Assembly (NCBI RefSeq): GCF_000337815.1
Contig: NZ_AOLN01000010.1
Span: 1-64,000 of the forward strand
Origin: Haloferax mucosum ATCC BAA-1512
GTDB taxonomy: Archaea > Halobacteriota > Halobacteria > Halobacteriales > Haloferacaceae
Length of the DNA stretch: 64,000 nucleotides
Direction: 5' to 3'
Shown here: in pieces, positions 16,147 to 25,455 of the stretch
Layout: each line of letters opens with the position of its first letter
Position numbering within the stretch: the stretch's first letter is position 1
Notes under the pieces: generated by a model
What the model was told of the DNA's origin: nothing
The model's database searches: none
What the model saw: the letters and a program-made list of their open reading frames with translations, nothing else
Translations under genes and position numbers: made by a program

Positions 16147-18599
16147 GAAGATACCTCCGCCAACGGGAGCGAGAACTTGACTGCCGTGCCTCCGCCGGCC
16201 GCATCGTCGAGTCGGATGTCGCCGCCGTGGCGCTCGACGATGCGGCGACAGAGCGTTAAACCGATTCCCGTTCCACCGTCACCGACGCGCCCGTCGAGGC
16301 GCTCGAAGACGTCGAACGCGCGTTCTCGCATCGACTCTTCGATTCCGACGCCGTTATCTGCGACTGTCACTTCACACCGGCCGTCGTCTATCGTCGCTGA
16401 AATGGAGACTGTCGGCGTTTCGCTGTCGTTGTATTTGATGGCGTTGTCGAGGAGGTTCTGGAACAGTTGGACGAGAAGTCGCAAGTCGCCGACGACGGTG
16501 GGGAGGTCGTCTGTGGTCACCGACGCGCCCGCCTCCTCGATTCTAACGGTGAGATTGAGCATCGCAAGTTCGAGCGCCTCGTCGAGTTCGACGGTCGAAT
16601 CAACGTTCGCGTGGGTTTCGACGCGTGAATACTGCAAGAGCGCGGTGACCATCTCCTGCATTCGTTCGGCGGCCTCGGTCGCGTACGACACGAATTCGAC
16701 GGCGTCGCTTCCAAGCGCCGCTTCGATATCGTAGCTCGATTCGAGAAGCGAGAGGTAACTCGAAACCGTCCGAAGCGGCTCTTTCAGGTCGTGTGAGGCG
16801 ATATAGGCGAACTGCTGGAGGTCTTCGTTTGACCGTTCCAACAACCGCCGCGCCTCGGTGAGTTCGCGCTTTCGTCGGGTGTTCTGTATCGCCGCCGTGA
16901 CGGTCGTAGCGAGAATTTCGACGAGCGCCTTGTCTCGCTCGGAAAACGTGTTCGTCTCCGTCGCGGCGGTGATGAGGACGCCAAAATCGCCCAGCGGGGC
17001 GATGACCTCGGTCTCGATGGCCGTCTCCGGGTCGTACACGTCGGGGTTCGACCGGAGATTCGGATGCACCTGTACGGTCCCACTGTCGAACGCGTCCCAG
17101 ACGACGCCGCGGGACCGGTCGAAGACGGGTGCGGGTCCGATAACCGACCTCACTTGCGGCGTTTCGGCGATTGGAATCAGCGTGTCGCTGTCGGCGTCGT
17201 AGCGCCACACGGCGGTCAATGGGAGACCGAACGCCTCGCTCGCAATCGCAACCGCTTCGTGCGCCGCGTCTTCGACGGTTTCGGCCTGCATCAGGTCGCT
17301 CGTCCGCGTCTGGAGCGTTTCGAGTGCCCGTTCATGCCGGACCTGTTGCGTCACGTCCCGCGTGCTCGTCGCGTAGCCACCGCCGACGGCGATTGGCTCG
17401 CCATTGCCGATCGATTCGACGAATCGCCACGTTCCGTCGGCGGCGAGCATCCGGTACCGAATGCGCTCTCGCGTCTTGGATGCGCGCGCTTTCTCGACCA
17501 CGTCGAGCACCGAAGACACGTCGTCGGGATGGATGTACCGGCCTCCCTTCGTTCCGATTAGCTCCTCCGGTTCGTAGCCGAGGACCGATGTGACGGACTC
17601 GCTGACGAAGCGTATCGTCCCGTCGGCGTCGTAGATGATGACCACGTCGGTCACCGCTTCGAGTATCGCTTCAAGGCGGGCCGAGGTCCGTCGAAGCTCC
17701 GTTTCGACCGTCTGTAAGTCGGTGATGTCGGAGACGACGCCGCGCATCACGACCGGGTCGCCATCAGACCCGTGTTCGAGTTGCCCGCGGGCGAGGAGCC
17801 ATCGCCACTCCTGTCCCGTCCACGCGCGGAATTCGATGCCGCCGCCGACGGTCCCGGTTTCGAGCGCGTTCGCAATTCGTTCGACCACCGGATTGACGTC
17901 CGCCGGATGAATCCGCTCTAAGAGGTCTTCGAGGTGTTCGGTGACGGTGAGATACGTCTTGTCGGACGGCGGGTCGTAGCCGAACACCGTCGCGGCGCTT
18001 CGGTGGACGACGAGTTCGTTCTCGACGAGGTCCCACTCCCAGATTCCTGTGCCGGTGCCGTCAACTGCGAGTTCGAGTCTGGTCTCCGCCGCGACCAACT
18101 GCTCGTCTCGCTTGACGCGCCAGAGCGCTTCTGCGACCGCGAGAGCGAGGAGTTCGAGCAACCGAACGTCCGTCTCGGAAAAGCCGGCTCGTTCGCGCGA
18201 AAACGCCGTGAAGACGCCTTGGTCGCCGAGCGGGACGACCACGCCGCTCCCGACGGGAAGTCCTCGAAGCGCGTCTATCTGCGTCGTGTCCGCGACGACC
18301 TGGGTCTCACCTGTCTCGAACGCGGTCCAAACGACCGAGTCGTCGCGGGGGTAGGCCGGTGGGTCGCCGCCGAATACGTCTACCACGCCCGCGGTGTAGG
18401 ATATCGGCGCCAACGCACCGTCGTCGAGCAGGCGAACCGCGACCAGTTCGAGCCCGAATATCTGTCGAGCTTCGTCCACGGCGACGGACGCGACGGCTTC
18501 GACCGACAACTGACGAAACAGTCGGCGACTCGCGGCCAGTACGCCGAGGAGTTTCGACTCGCGCTCGGCGTCGAACCCCGCGGCGTCCACGTCGCTCAC
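16143..18599 (-). CDS. GAF/PAS multi-sensor histidine kinase
   Basis: An 818-residue soluble sensor kinase. The order is: GAF (about 30-165, with LGDQGVFTAFSRER), two PAS domains (about 170-415, with GIWEWDLVENELVV, then VIIYDADGTIRFVSESV and TRDVTQQ), a second GAF (about 420-560, VIAPLGDFGVLITAA), HisKA with FAYIASHDLKEPLRT, and HATPase with NLLDNAIKYND, DNGVGIEE and GGTGIGLTLC. There are no transmembrane helices, so cytosolic redox, ligand or light cues through GAF/PAS are expected, but cofactors cannot be seen. It overlaps both neighbours by 4 bp. The regulator made just upstream is its probable partner. Confidence 0.9.
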   Translation of the reverse strand: MSDVDAAGFDAERESKLLGVLAASRRLFRQLSVEAVASVAVDEARQIFGLELVAVRLLDDGALAPISYTAGVVDVFGGDPPAYPRDDSVVWTAFETGETQVVADTTQIDALRGLPVGSGVVVPLGDQGVFTAFSRERAGFSETDVRLLELLALAVAEALWRVKRDEQLVAAETRLELAVDGTGTGIWEWDLVENELVVHRSAATVFGYDPPSDKTYLTVTEHLEDLLERIHPADVNPVVERIANALETGTVGGGIEFRAWTGQEWRWLLARGQLEHGSDGDPVVMRGVVSDITDLQTVETELRRTSARLEAILEAVTDVVIIYDADGTIRFVSESVTSVLGYEPEELIGTKGGRYIHPDDVSSVLDVVEKARASKTRERIRYRMLAADGTWRFVESIGNGEPIAVGGGYATSTRDVTQQVRHERALETLQTRTSDLMQAETVEDAAHEAVAIASEAFGLPLTAVWRYDADSDTLIPIAETPQVRSVIGPAPVFDRSRGVVWDAFDSGTVQVHPNLRSNPDVYDPETAIETEVIAPLGDFGVLITAATETNTFSERDKALVEILATTVTAAIQNTRRKRELTEARRLLERSNEDLQQFAYIASHDLKEPLRTVSSYLSLLESSYDIEAALGSDAVEFVSYATEAAERMQEMVTALLQYSRVETHANVDSTVELDEALELAMLNLTVRIEEAGASVTTDDLPTVVGDLRLLVQLFQNLLDNAIKYNDSETPTVSISATIDDGRCEVTVADNGVGIEESMRERAFDVFERLDGRVGDGGTGIGLTLCRRIVERHGGDIRLDDAAGGGTAVKFSLPLAEVSS

Positions 18600-19435
18600 A
18601 TCTCACCTCCGACGAGCTGTTCTTCGGGGTCGATATCGAGGTCGTCGCCGAGTTCTTCGAGGCGCTCTAGCGCGTCGCGGAACGCCGACGACGTCGCCGA
18701 CTGGTATGACGCGCTGTTGGTGCTGACCGACTCGACACGAGCGGCGAGCGCGCGGTACTCGCGTTCGCGCTCTGAGAGGTCGCTCCGCGCGATAACCGAC
18801 GCGACTGCCTCCCGGAGTTCGGCCGGCGAGATAGGTTTGACCAGATATTCGTCGATTGGAAGCGTCAAGACCGACGGGTCCGGCCGAAGCGACGTACAGA
18901 TGATGATCGGACAGTCGATACCGAGGTCGGCCCGTCGGGTTGCGACCTCAGAGCCGCTGAGTCCGGGCATCCGTCTATCGACGATGGCGAGGTCGATAGT
19001 CTCGTCCAGCATCCGAAGCGCCTCGCGGCCGTCACCCGCGGTGACGACGTCGTAGCGGTCGTCGAGGACGGTCGCATAGAGGTCGGCCATGTTCTCGTCG
19101 TCGTCGGCGACGAGGATTCGAGTTGCACCGTCGTTTCCGAGGTACTCGTCGTCCCACGCCGTGAGTTCCTGTTGTAACTCGTTGAGAGCCACGCCGCTTT
19201 CGGTCAGCGCGTATTCGACGCGTAGCGGGTCCTCCGAGAGCACTCGCCGTCTGACGATGCCGTACTCCTGGAGCGCATCGAGGTCGTTGGCGAGCACCTT
19301 GTTCGAGATGGATTCGAGTTCTCGCTTGAGGTCACCGAACCCGAGTGCGCCCGAATCGGCGAGCGTGCTGACGATATGAGGCTTCCACTTCGCGGCGACG
19401 ATGCTCGCCGCGACGGAGTTGGTGGTGGAGGACAT
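18596..19435 (-). CDS. HxlR-type wHTH fused to receiver and HalX domain
   Basis: 279 residues. Residues ~10-100 are an HxlR-like winged helix (KWKPHIVSTL, FGDLKREL..ISNKVLANDLDALQE, YGIVRRRV, YALTESGVALN). Then comes a receiver (ILVADDDENMADLY, Asp in LAIVDRRMPGLSG, Lys in YLVKPIS) and a C-terminal HalX coiled region (SEREREYRALAARVES). A DNA-binding domain N-terminal to the receiver is unusual; HalX receivers are normally not fused to HxlR. ATG 19435 is chosen because the frame upstream (to 19555) lies in AT-rich promoter-like DNA. First gene of the signalling operon. Confidence 0.85.
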   Translation of the reverse strand: MSSTTNSVAASIVAAKWKPHIVSTLADSGALGFGDLKRELESISNKVLANDLDALQEYGIVRRRVLSEDPLRVEYALTESGVALNELQQELTAWDDEYLGNDGATRILVADDDENMADLYATVLDDRYDVVTAGDGREALRMLDETIDLAIVDRRMPGLSGSEVATRRADLGIDCPIIICTSLRPDPSVLTLPIDEYLVKPISPAELREAVASVIARSDLSEREREYRALAARVESVSTNSASYQSATSSAFRDALERLEELGDDLDIDPEEQLVGGEM

Positions 19436-19558
19436 ATGTGTTGATTCGTAATCCGTTAAACAAGTAGATGTGCTGAAACGTATTGAACCTTGTACGTACC
19501 GATGGAATGAGGAGTTGTGATGCATCGAAAACAGAGAGAAGCGTCGAAACACCACGAA

Positions 19559-20671
19559 TCAGCGCGCTTCGTCGGCCGAGTTCGTTTCGGCGTCGTCGGG
19601 TTCGTTCTCGTCCGACTGAGTCGCCTCACCGACTGACACCGTCTTTCCCCCGTCAGTCGGGACCGCAGATTCGGCCACTGGCGGTTCGTACGTGTACACC
19701 GAGCCAGCGTCGAGAACGGCGTACACGCTCGACTCGGGGTCGTAGACGACTCGCTTTCTGGAATCGATTGCGACATCGACGAGGTCCCCGAGGCTACTGA
19801 CGAGGATTCGGTCGGCGGGGAGCGTTCCGAGCGTCCCGGTCGAAATCCACTCGCCGTACCGGTGTGTTCCCATCTCGGATTCGAGGTCCGAGAAGTCGTT
19901 CCTGCGGGCGACGAACGCGACGGCAACACCGGCGACGAGCAGGAGACTGCCGCCGGCGAGTTGGCCGCTGAAAGACGCCTCCCGCGGAACGGTGACGGTT
20001 CGTTCGACCGGCGTCGAGTGGGTCGTGGACGCGTTACGGGTATCGCCGAACTCGTAGCTATCCCCGGTGACGACGAGTGGCGTCATAACGGTCAGTTCGT
20101 CTGTGTAGCGGCCGGAGTCGATTGCCGATTCAGTGCGGACGAACACCTCGACGCGACCCGACGAACCGATTTCGGAGCGAACTTCGGCGAGTCGGTTCGT
20201 GCGGAACGCGGCGACGTCGAACGCCGTTTCGGTCGTGTAGGTGCCGTCAGTTACCTCCGCCGACTCGTCGGCGAGCACGTCGGTCTCCTCCCAGAACACC
20301 CGCTCGCCATCGACTGCGCGGACGACAAGTGAGATTCGCTGGTCGACCGTCACTGGGCGGTCCGATGGAACGGTCGTCGTCGCCGCGAGCGAGACGACAG
20401 GGGTTGCTTCGAGCAGGTACACCGGTGATTCTGTCAGCGTCGCGCCGTCTGCGAACAGCGTCGTATTGCCGGTGACGACGGCGCTCGTTCCGAGTGCGGT
20501 CTCGAACGTCTGGGCGTTGCTCGCCTCGACGACCGTCTGCGTCTGCGGTGGCGTCGCGTATGCGACGCCGACAGGCCCGAGGAGAACGAGACCGACGACG
20601 ACGAGAACGATAGCGGCGGACGTGCCCTTCGTTGCGAGGAACCATCGGACTCGCGGCGGGAGCACCGACAT
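19559..20671 (-). CDS. DUF5305 membrane-anchored protein
   Basis: 370 residues. A membrane helix near the N-terminus (about 18-38, AAIVLVVVGLVLLGPVGVAY) leads into a long extracellular beta-rich part. A second helix (about 236-255) is followed by a cytoplasmic tail. The pattern (TFETALGTSAVVTGNTTLF, SPVYLLEATPVVSL, YTDELTVMTPLVVTGDSYEF) matches haloarchaeal DUF5305 proteins, which occur beside signal peptidase I and DUF1102 proteins as here. It is probably involved in presenting or assembling surface proteins; mechanism unknown. Same strand as the three genes upstream but separated from them by 181 bp. Confidence 0.78.
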   Translation of the reverse strand: MSVLPPRVRWFLATKGTSAAIVLVVVGLVLLGPVGVAYATPPQTQTVVEASNAQTFETALGTSAVVTGNTTLFADGATLTESPVYLLEATPVVSLAATTTVPSDRPVTVDQRISLVVRAVDGERVFWEETDVLADESAEVTDGTYTTETAFDVAAFRTNRLAEVRSEIGSSGRVEVFVRTESAIDSGRYTDELTVMTPLVVTGDSYEFGDTRNASTTHSTPVERTVTVPREASFSGQLAGGSLLLVAGVAVAFVARRNDFSDLESEMGTHRYGEWISTGTLGTLPADRILVSSLGDLVDVAIDSRKRVVYDPESSVYAVLDAGSVYTYEPPVAESAVPTDGGKTVSVGEATQSDENEPDDAETNSADEAR

Positions 20672-20852
20672 CGCTACCGCACCTCGGTCGTGGGTGTCTC
20701 GGAGTAATTCATAGATAACAGAGTGTCTCGTTGGATGATAAACAGGAAATCACTCGGATGTTACCGAGCGCGTTACCCCGAGGTAACGGTCCCGAGACGC
20801 GGCCGAGCTAACGTGTCGAGAGAGTGGGGCTAACGCGTCGTGAAGTGCGAGT

Positions 20853-22040
20853 TCACTCCTCGTAGAGTGCTCGAACGTCCGCGTCGGAGAGTCGCCGGTC
20901 GTAGAGCCGAAGGTCGTCGATGTGGCCATCCCAGCGGTCGTTTTTCGAGCCTTGCCCGACGAGAATCCGGTCAGAACCGGTCGTCACACCGGTCGGGTAG
21001 TTCCCGAACGCGGGCGTTCCGCCGTCGTAGCCGAGAAAGAGCGCGGAAACCGGCTCGCCGTCTGCGTACAGTCGGAGCGGTTCGCCGCTTTCCCACGTCA
21101 ACACGAGGTGTTGCCAGTCGGTCGTCTGGAGGAACCGTTCGCTTTCGAACTGGAGGACTGCGCCGCCGACGCGGACGCTCGCTTTGACGATGTTCCGCGG
21201 ATAGAACACGCCGTTCGACCCCGCGAATGCACCGTCTCGGTCGTATCGCAGTCCGAGCACGTCGTCCCGCCCGTCGGGTCGCGCACCGAAGACGATGCCG
21301 CCGTCGTAGGAGGTCCGGTCGGATTTGACCCACACCGAGAGGGTGAACGCGTCGAGACCGTTGAGCGCGCCGTCTCGACGTTCGAGGTAGCCGTTGCCGC
21401 GGAGTTCGACCGCGGAGCCGATTCGGCCGCTGGACACGCGGACGTTTCCGGAGGCAGTCAGGTCGCGGCCGCCGATGACGTCCGGCGAGCGACCGCGCGA
21501 AATCGTGTCGAACGGCCAGCGAGCGATGAGACCGTCGATTCCGGTTCGTTCGACGGGGACCGACCGCGAGAGCCGTGCAGTCGTTCCATCGACGGTCGCC
21601 TCGACGACGAACGAGAGGACGCCGCCGACAGCGGGACTCGATTGTTCGACGGTGGCGTCAACGACGACCCGTTCGCCGCTCGTCAGCATCGTCGAAACCG
21701 ACGGACCGGTTTCCGTGTCTGTCGTGAGGGACACGCCAGGGGTCGAAACCGAGACGGTCGCCGTAATCGTCCGGCCGAAACGGTTTCGAACCGACACCAA
21801 TTCCGACCGACGGCCGGGCGACAGCTTCTCTACGGCGTCGATTTCGAGCAGTCCGTCGTCGTCGGTTGCGATGGGGAGACTGGAGCCGCGTGAGATGGCG
21901 GCCGTCGTGTACGCGTCCGAGCCATTCGGCCCGGCGAGTCCAACCCCGAGCAGTCCCGCGCCGGCGGCGAGGAACGCACGTCGGGAGAGACCTGAGTCGC
22001 CGCGACGAGCGGAGTTACGGTGTGTTCGTCGGGAACTCAT
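20853..22040 (-). CDS. Tat-exported LamG/concanavalin-like domain protein
   Basis: 395 residues. A Tat leader (LSRRAFLAAGAGLLGVGLAG) precedes an Ig-like beta region (about 60-165) and a C-terminal LamG/concanavalin A-like jelly roll (about 170-395: RWPFDTIS, YLERRDGALNGLDAFTLSVWVKSD, WQHLVLTWESGEPLRLYADGEPV, IDDLRLYDRRLSDADV). This is a secreted carbohydrate- or protein-binding surface protein. ATG 22040 overlaps the stop of the signal-peptidase gene (ATGA), showing coupling. The frame extends three codons further upstream, but the overlap start is typical. Confidence 0.82.
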   Translation of the reverse strand: MSSRRTHRNSARRGDSGLSRRAFLAAGAGLLGVGLAGPNGSDAYTTAAISRGSSLPIATDDDGLLEIDAVEKLSPGRRSELVSVRNRFGRTITATVSVSTPGVSLTTDTETGPSVSTMLTSGERVVVDATVEQSSPAVGGVLSFVVEATVDGTTARLSRSVPVERTGIDGLIARWPFDTISRGRSPDVIGGRDLTASGNVRVSSGRIGSAVELRGNGYLERRDGALNGLDAFTLSVWVKSDRTSYDGGIVFGARPDGRDDVLGLRYDRDGAFAGSNGVFYPRNIVKASVRVGGAVLQFESERFLQTTDWQHLVLTWESGEPLRLYADGEPVSALFLGYDGGTPAFGNYPTGVTTGSDRILVGQGSKNDRWDGHIDDLRLYDRRLSDADVRALYEE

Positions 22041-23131
22041 TGGAGCCACCGTTCGAGTATCCGGTTACCGGTCGTCCGCGGCAGTCGGAGCGGTAGCGAG
22101 CTATCGAACAACAACCAGTAGGCGACGGCGAAGGGCGCAAGCCCCGCACCGACCGAGACGACCGCCGCGACGACGGGGTGTACTCGGTGGAGCGTCACGA
22201 GCATCGATTCCGGAAGCGTCGCCGGGTAGGGGTACACGGCGAGGGACACCGCGACGGTCCCCGGCGCGTCCGGGGTCCGGACTGCGAACGGGACCTCGTA
22301 GGTCTGCCCCGTTACCACCGGTACCGTCGCCCCGATGACCGGCACGCGAACTGTCTGCCGCGATGTTTCGACCACGAACGGGTTCAGCGCCGAGGCGGGA
22401 ACGGTCGCGTCTTCGACGCCGACGACGCGCCCGCCCTCGCTCTCGACGATGAGCGTTGCAATCGGGGATTGGACGACCGAGACCGAGAGGTCGGAAACGA
22501 CATCGCTGGCGACCGGAAGCGAGTTTCCGACGCCCGTCTCGGTGACGACGGACGAGACGTCGTACGTGACCGCGCCAGTGGCGACGAACACGGCCGCGAC
22601 GACGAACGTCGTCAGCATGACGGGCCACACGACCTGGCCGGAGCGAAGCACGTCCCGGCGCGGACGGTCACGGCGGGTCAGTACCTCCCACGAGAGCGCG
22701 ACGGCGGCGAGTCCGCCGAGCAGGACGAGCAGGTACGACTGGACGAAGCCCGCGGCGAAACCGAGACCGGGGATGACGAGCGGCCGTCCTCGGGGTTCGA
22801 AGACGACGCCGACGATATCGGCATCGGTGACGAGCGGTTGGCCGACGGCCTGGTCGGTCGAGGGGTTTGCGTCCCCGCGGGTGACGTAGCCATCGGATTC
22901 GACAGCGACGACGCGGTGGGTGACGAGCGTGCCCGATTGGGGGGTTCGGTAGGTGATGATGTCACCGACGACGACGTCGGTCGCGGAGACGAGAATGAAG
23001 CCGTCGTCAACGGTGAGCGTCGGTTCCATGCTGTCGGAGTAGACGTATCCAAAACTAACTGGCCCCAATGCAGGGAGCGCGACGACGACGAGTGCCGCGA
23101 TGGCGAACGCAGGGAGGAGTTTCCGGAGCAT
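22037..23131 (-). CDS. Signal peptidase I (S26B/SipW-like) with long C-terminal extension
   Basis: 364 residues. Residues 1-140 are an archaeal/ER-type signal peptidase: an N-terminal helix, Ser34 in YSDSMEPTL, His72 in VTHRV, Asp87 in RGDANPSTD, then a second membrane helix (VQSYLLVLLGGLAAVALS). The C-terminal ~200 residues add another helix, a beta-rich exported segment and a final helix (VVAAVVSVGAGLAPFAVAYWLL), an extension absent from housekeeping enzymes. Its position between the DUF1102 gene and the LamG gene suggests a dedicated peptidase for these surface proteins, as SipW is for TasA in Bacillus. Confidence 0.85.
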   Translation of the reverse strand: MLRKLLPAFAIAALVVVALPALGPVSFGYVYSDSMEPTLTVDDGFILVSATDVVVGDIITYRTPQSGTLVTHRVVAVESDGYVTRGDANPSTDQAVGQPLVTDADIVGVVFEPRGRPLVIPGLGFAAGFVQSYLLVLLGGLAAVALSWEVLTRRDRPRRDVLRSGQVVWPVMLTTFVVAAVFVATGAVTYDVSSVVTETGVGNSLPVASDVVSDLSVSVVQSPIATLIVESEGGRVVGVEDATVPASALNPFVVETSRQTVRVPVIGATVPVVTGQTYEVPFAVRTPDAPGTVAVSLAVYPYPATLPESMLVTLHRVHPVVAAVVSVGAGLAPFAVAYWLLFDSSLPLRLPRTTGNRILERWLQ

Positions 23132-23196
23132 GAGTGTATGGGTTGTGAGTATGAAAATACGGTTACAATCGGTGCGCGAGTGACTTCAGCGGTGAT

Positions 23197-23778
23197 TTAC
23201 GCGGCATTGTCGTCAACGGTGAACGACAGGGTGCCGGATAGGTCGTCACCGCTCCCGAGCACCTCTGAGACGCCGTGTCCGGTGTCAACCGTAACGACCA
23301 CGTAGAACGTCTCACCAGCGCCGGCGCTGAAGGACTGCGCGTCGGTCTCCTCGGAGAGGGTTGCGACCGCGTCGCCGTCGGCGTCGAAGACGACAAACTC
23401 GACGTTATCGTCGTCGTTCGAGTCGGTCTGGGTGGCGACGTACTGGACGGAGACGTCGTGTGCTTCGCCGTCGTTGTTGGTCACCGTGAAGGCGTGCTCG
23501 TCTTTCGAGTCATTCGCGTCGCCGAGGACGAACTCGGCGTCAACGTTCGCACCGGTTGCGGTTCCCTGCGCGAAGTCGATTGCGAGTTGTTCGTCGTTGT
23601 AGTAGACGAGTGGGCCGGAGGTGCCGTCGGTGAGCGCGAGCAGACCGTTCTGGTCGGCCACGACGTCGATGTTCGCGGAGCGGTCCACGCTCGCCGCGGT
23701 GAATGCACTCGTGCTGAGCGATGCGGCGGTGATGACGAGAATCAACGCAACGGTTACCGTTGTGAATAGCCGGGACAT
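23197..23778 (-). CDS. DUF1102 / TasA-SipW-type secreted protein
   Basis: 193 residues from ATG 23778. The signal sequence SRLFTTVTVALILVITAASLSTSAFTAA resembles SipW-dependent leaders, and an acidic beta-rich domain follows (IDVVADQNGLLALTDG, AFTVTNNDGEAHDVSVQYV, FVVFDADGDAVATLS, GETFYVVVTVDTG). Archaeal DUF1102 proteins resemble bacterial TasA/CalY matrix proteins in size and layout. It is the first gene of the operon with the signal peptidase, so it is probably the main substrate: a small abundant surface or fibre subunit (inference). Confidence 0.75.
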   Translation of the reverse strand: MSRLFTTVTVALILVITAASLSTSAFTAASVDRSANIDVVADQNGLLALTDGTSGPLVYYNDEQLAIDFAQGTATGANVDAEFVLGDANDSKDEHAFTVTNNDGEAHDVSVQYVATQTDSNDDDNVEFVVFDADGDAVATLSEETDAQSFSAGAGETFYVVVTVDTGHGVSEVLGSGDDLSGTLSFTVDDNAA

Positions 23779-23908
23779 TACAATATTCAGGAAGTCCTGA
23801 CAGTATATGAACAACGAGTAACCACGAGGTCGAACTGCTGGTTACCTCACTGTAACCTCGGGTCGAAACGAGCGGGAAAACGAGACGACGGCGCTACTGT
23901 CCCGGCTT

Positions 23909-24050
23909 GCTAATTCGCTGTGCCGACGAGAACCGGGATAGCGAACTCGGATAAACCTGCCGTGACTGCAATATTGCCCGTGAAGACGAGGTCCCACCAC
24001 GGCGCCCCGATGCCTTCAAAGCCGATGCCGACGGCGGGTGGTGCGCCGCT
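23909..24050 (-). pseudogene. Unrecognised C-terminal membrane-protein fragment
   Basis: On the minus strand a frame without a start reads GIGFEGIGAPWWDLVFTGNI and then VTAGLSEFAIPVLVGTAN-stop at about 23911. It looks like the natural end of a membrane protein, with Trp-Trp and conserved-looking glycines. It lies between two intact genes with no upstream coding region, so it is a gene remnant of unknown family. Confidence 0.35.
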
Positions 24051-24106
24051 TTGTGCTCTGTGGTGCGCCGACTGGCCGTCGCTCCGCTCCGCCTCCCGCG
24101 GGATAC

Positions 24107-24487
24107 TTATGCGCCGTCCTCCGTCTCGACTGAGCGACCGACCGTCGAACCGGCCTCGTTGCCAGCGATAGTATTGTCAGACTGCGCGTCAGAGACCGCT
24201 TCATCCTCCGGTGTGTGTTCACTCGGCGGCCCTCCAACCGAGTCGTCGTGTTTCGCCCACGCGAACCGGCCGGTTCGGTATAGAATGTAGCTAAACACGG
24301 CGAATGCGGCGAGTTCGATGACGTAGAGTTCGACGAGTTCGAACGCCGTGAGCTGGCCGATAAGCTCGGTTTGTGTCAGGCTCAACACCGCGAACGCGAC
24401 GACGAGCGTGAGCGCTGGCATCGTGACGAGAACGAGTGCGAAGAGCAGTGCCCATCGCCGGTCGCCGTCGGCCGACTGTCGGCTCAT
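24107..24487 (-). CDS. Small two-helix membrane protein
   Basis: 126 residues with two membrane segments (about 12-36 and 49-70) separated by a short polar loop, then an acidic, probably cytoplasmic tail of 50 residues. No family recognised. It is an isolated gene between the surface-protein operon and remnants of an antiporter operon. The Arg/Lys-rich junction after helix two (YRTGRFAWAKHD) suggests both termini are inside. Confidence 0.5.
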   Translation of the reverse strand: MSRQSADGDRRWALLFALVLVTMPALTLVVAFAVLSLTQTELIGQLTAFELVELYVIELAAFAVFSYILYRTGRFAWAKHDDSVGGPPSEHTPEDEAVSDAQSDNTIAGNEAGSTVGRSVETEDGA

Positions 24488-24782
24488 CGACTCACCTCGG
24501 TGGGCCGCACGGTCGACCGTGACTGTACTGTTCAGATGGACCGTAGCTTGCGTCCATGTCTACCCATATTCCCACAGAAGCATAAAGAACCGCATTATCT
24601 TACCAATATGGTCAAATAACTCTGGTAGGATACCAATATGTGATTATTTTGGTCGAGTTCGTCCGTCAGCGGGATGCAGTACGTCCCGGAGTGCTGGCTG
24701 GAGCCGATTTAGCCGCGGGGGTCTCGACGATGCGCAGGGGTAGCTCTCGCAACGGCGGCGACAGCGCTCGTCCGAACGCTGT
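24488..24782. other. Intergenic, AT-rich in part
   Basis: No gene seen. 24590-24650 is AT-rich (ACCAATATG repeated twice, at about 24603 and 24631) and may hold the promoter of the gene that ends at 24107, or old insertion debris. Confidence 0.3.
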
Positions 24783-25455
24783 TGACGACTCTCGCGTCGT
24801 TTAGCGTCTACAGCTCGGTCTCGCAGTCGTCTGGCTCGTCTTCCGCGCCCTCGACGTCGCGGTCACCGAAGCCGCGGTCGGCGCGGGCGTGACGACCGCG
24901 CTGTCCCTCATCGTCGTGAGTCGGACCGTCGGCTTCGGCTCAGCGATCGAATTCGAGACGAACGGCGACCGGACAGGGGGTGCGACACGTTCCAGTTCTC
25001 ATGCACACTCGGACAACTAGAATAATTTAGATAGTGCTGATAACTCAGCCATTTCAAGTAATCCAAATAATCTAACGAACCCAGTCAATTCAACGTACGC
25101 AGATGGTACGGACGCTGTAGCCGACACGAACGTCGTACCCAACACGGACGACGTAGCCGATGCCGACCACGTGGACTCCCGAACGAGGGGGCAACGACGG
25201 AGTTCTACCTCGCCGATTCGGCCGCTCACGGCATCAAAAACGTCGTCTCCGTTCTCGCTGTCCTTCGTGGCGGAGACAACGCCGGGTGTGAATAGCCGTG
25301 AGCCGGTCCGTACCGCACGTCCCCGCCGACAGCCCGGCCGTGACGGCGACGGTCCACCTGCTCGCACCATTCGTGTTGACGTTCGTGCTGTTCACGCTCT
25401 TTCACGGAACGTCATCGGTCGGCGGTGGGTTCCAAGGCGGCGTCGTCACGGCCGT
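24783..25455 (+). pseudogene. Remnants of an Mrp (Mnh) Na+/H+ antiporter operon
   Basis: Three consecutive fragments keep the order of an Mrp operon. First, LTTLASFSVY and, after a frameshift, LGLAVVWLVFRALDVAVTEA with VGAGVTTALSLIVV: a DUF4040/MbhD-type segment. Second, ATEFYLADSAAHGIKNVVS then VLAVLRGGD, ending TAG at about 25294: an MbhE-like segment. Third, GTG 25298 starts an MnhB-like protein (LLAPFVLTFVLFTLFHGTSS, GGGFQGGVV). The third runs into the 3' end of the sensor kinase on the other strand near 25455 and loses its match. Frameshift plus truncation means no functional subunit. The rest of the antiporter is absent from the window. Confidence 0.65.

Noticed and set aside
18359-19055. 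Plus-strand frames of over 300 codons opposite the sensor kinase and regulator genes
   Set aside because: The minus strand carries clear GAF, PAS, HisKA and receiver domains; the opposite frames are Arg/Ser-rich shadows.
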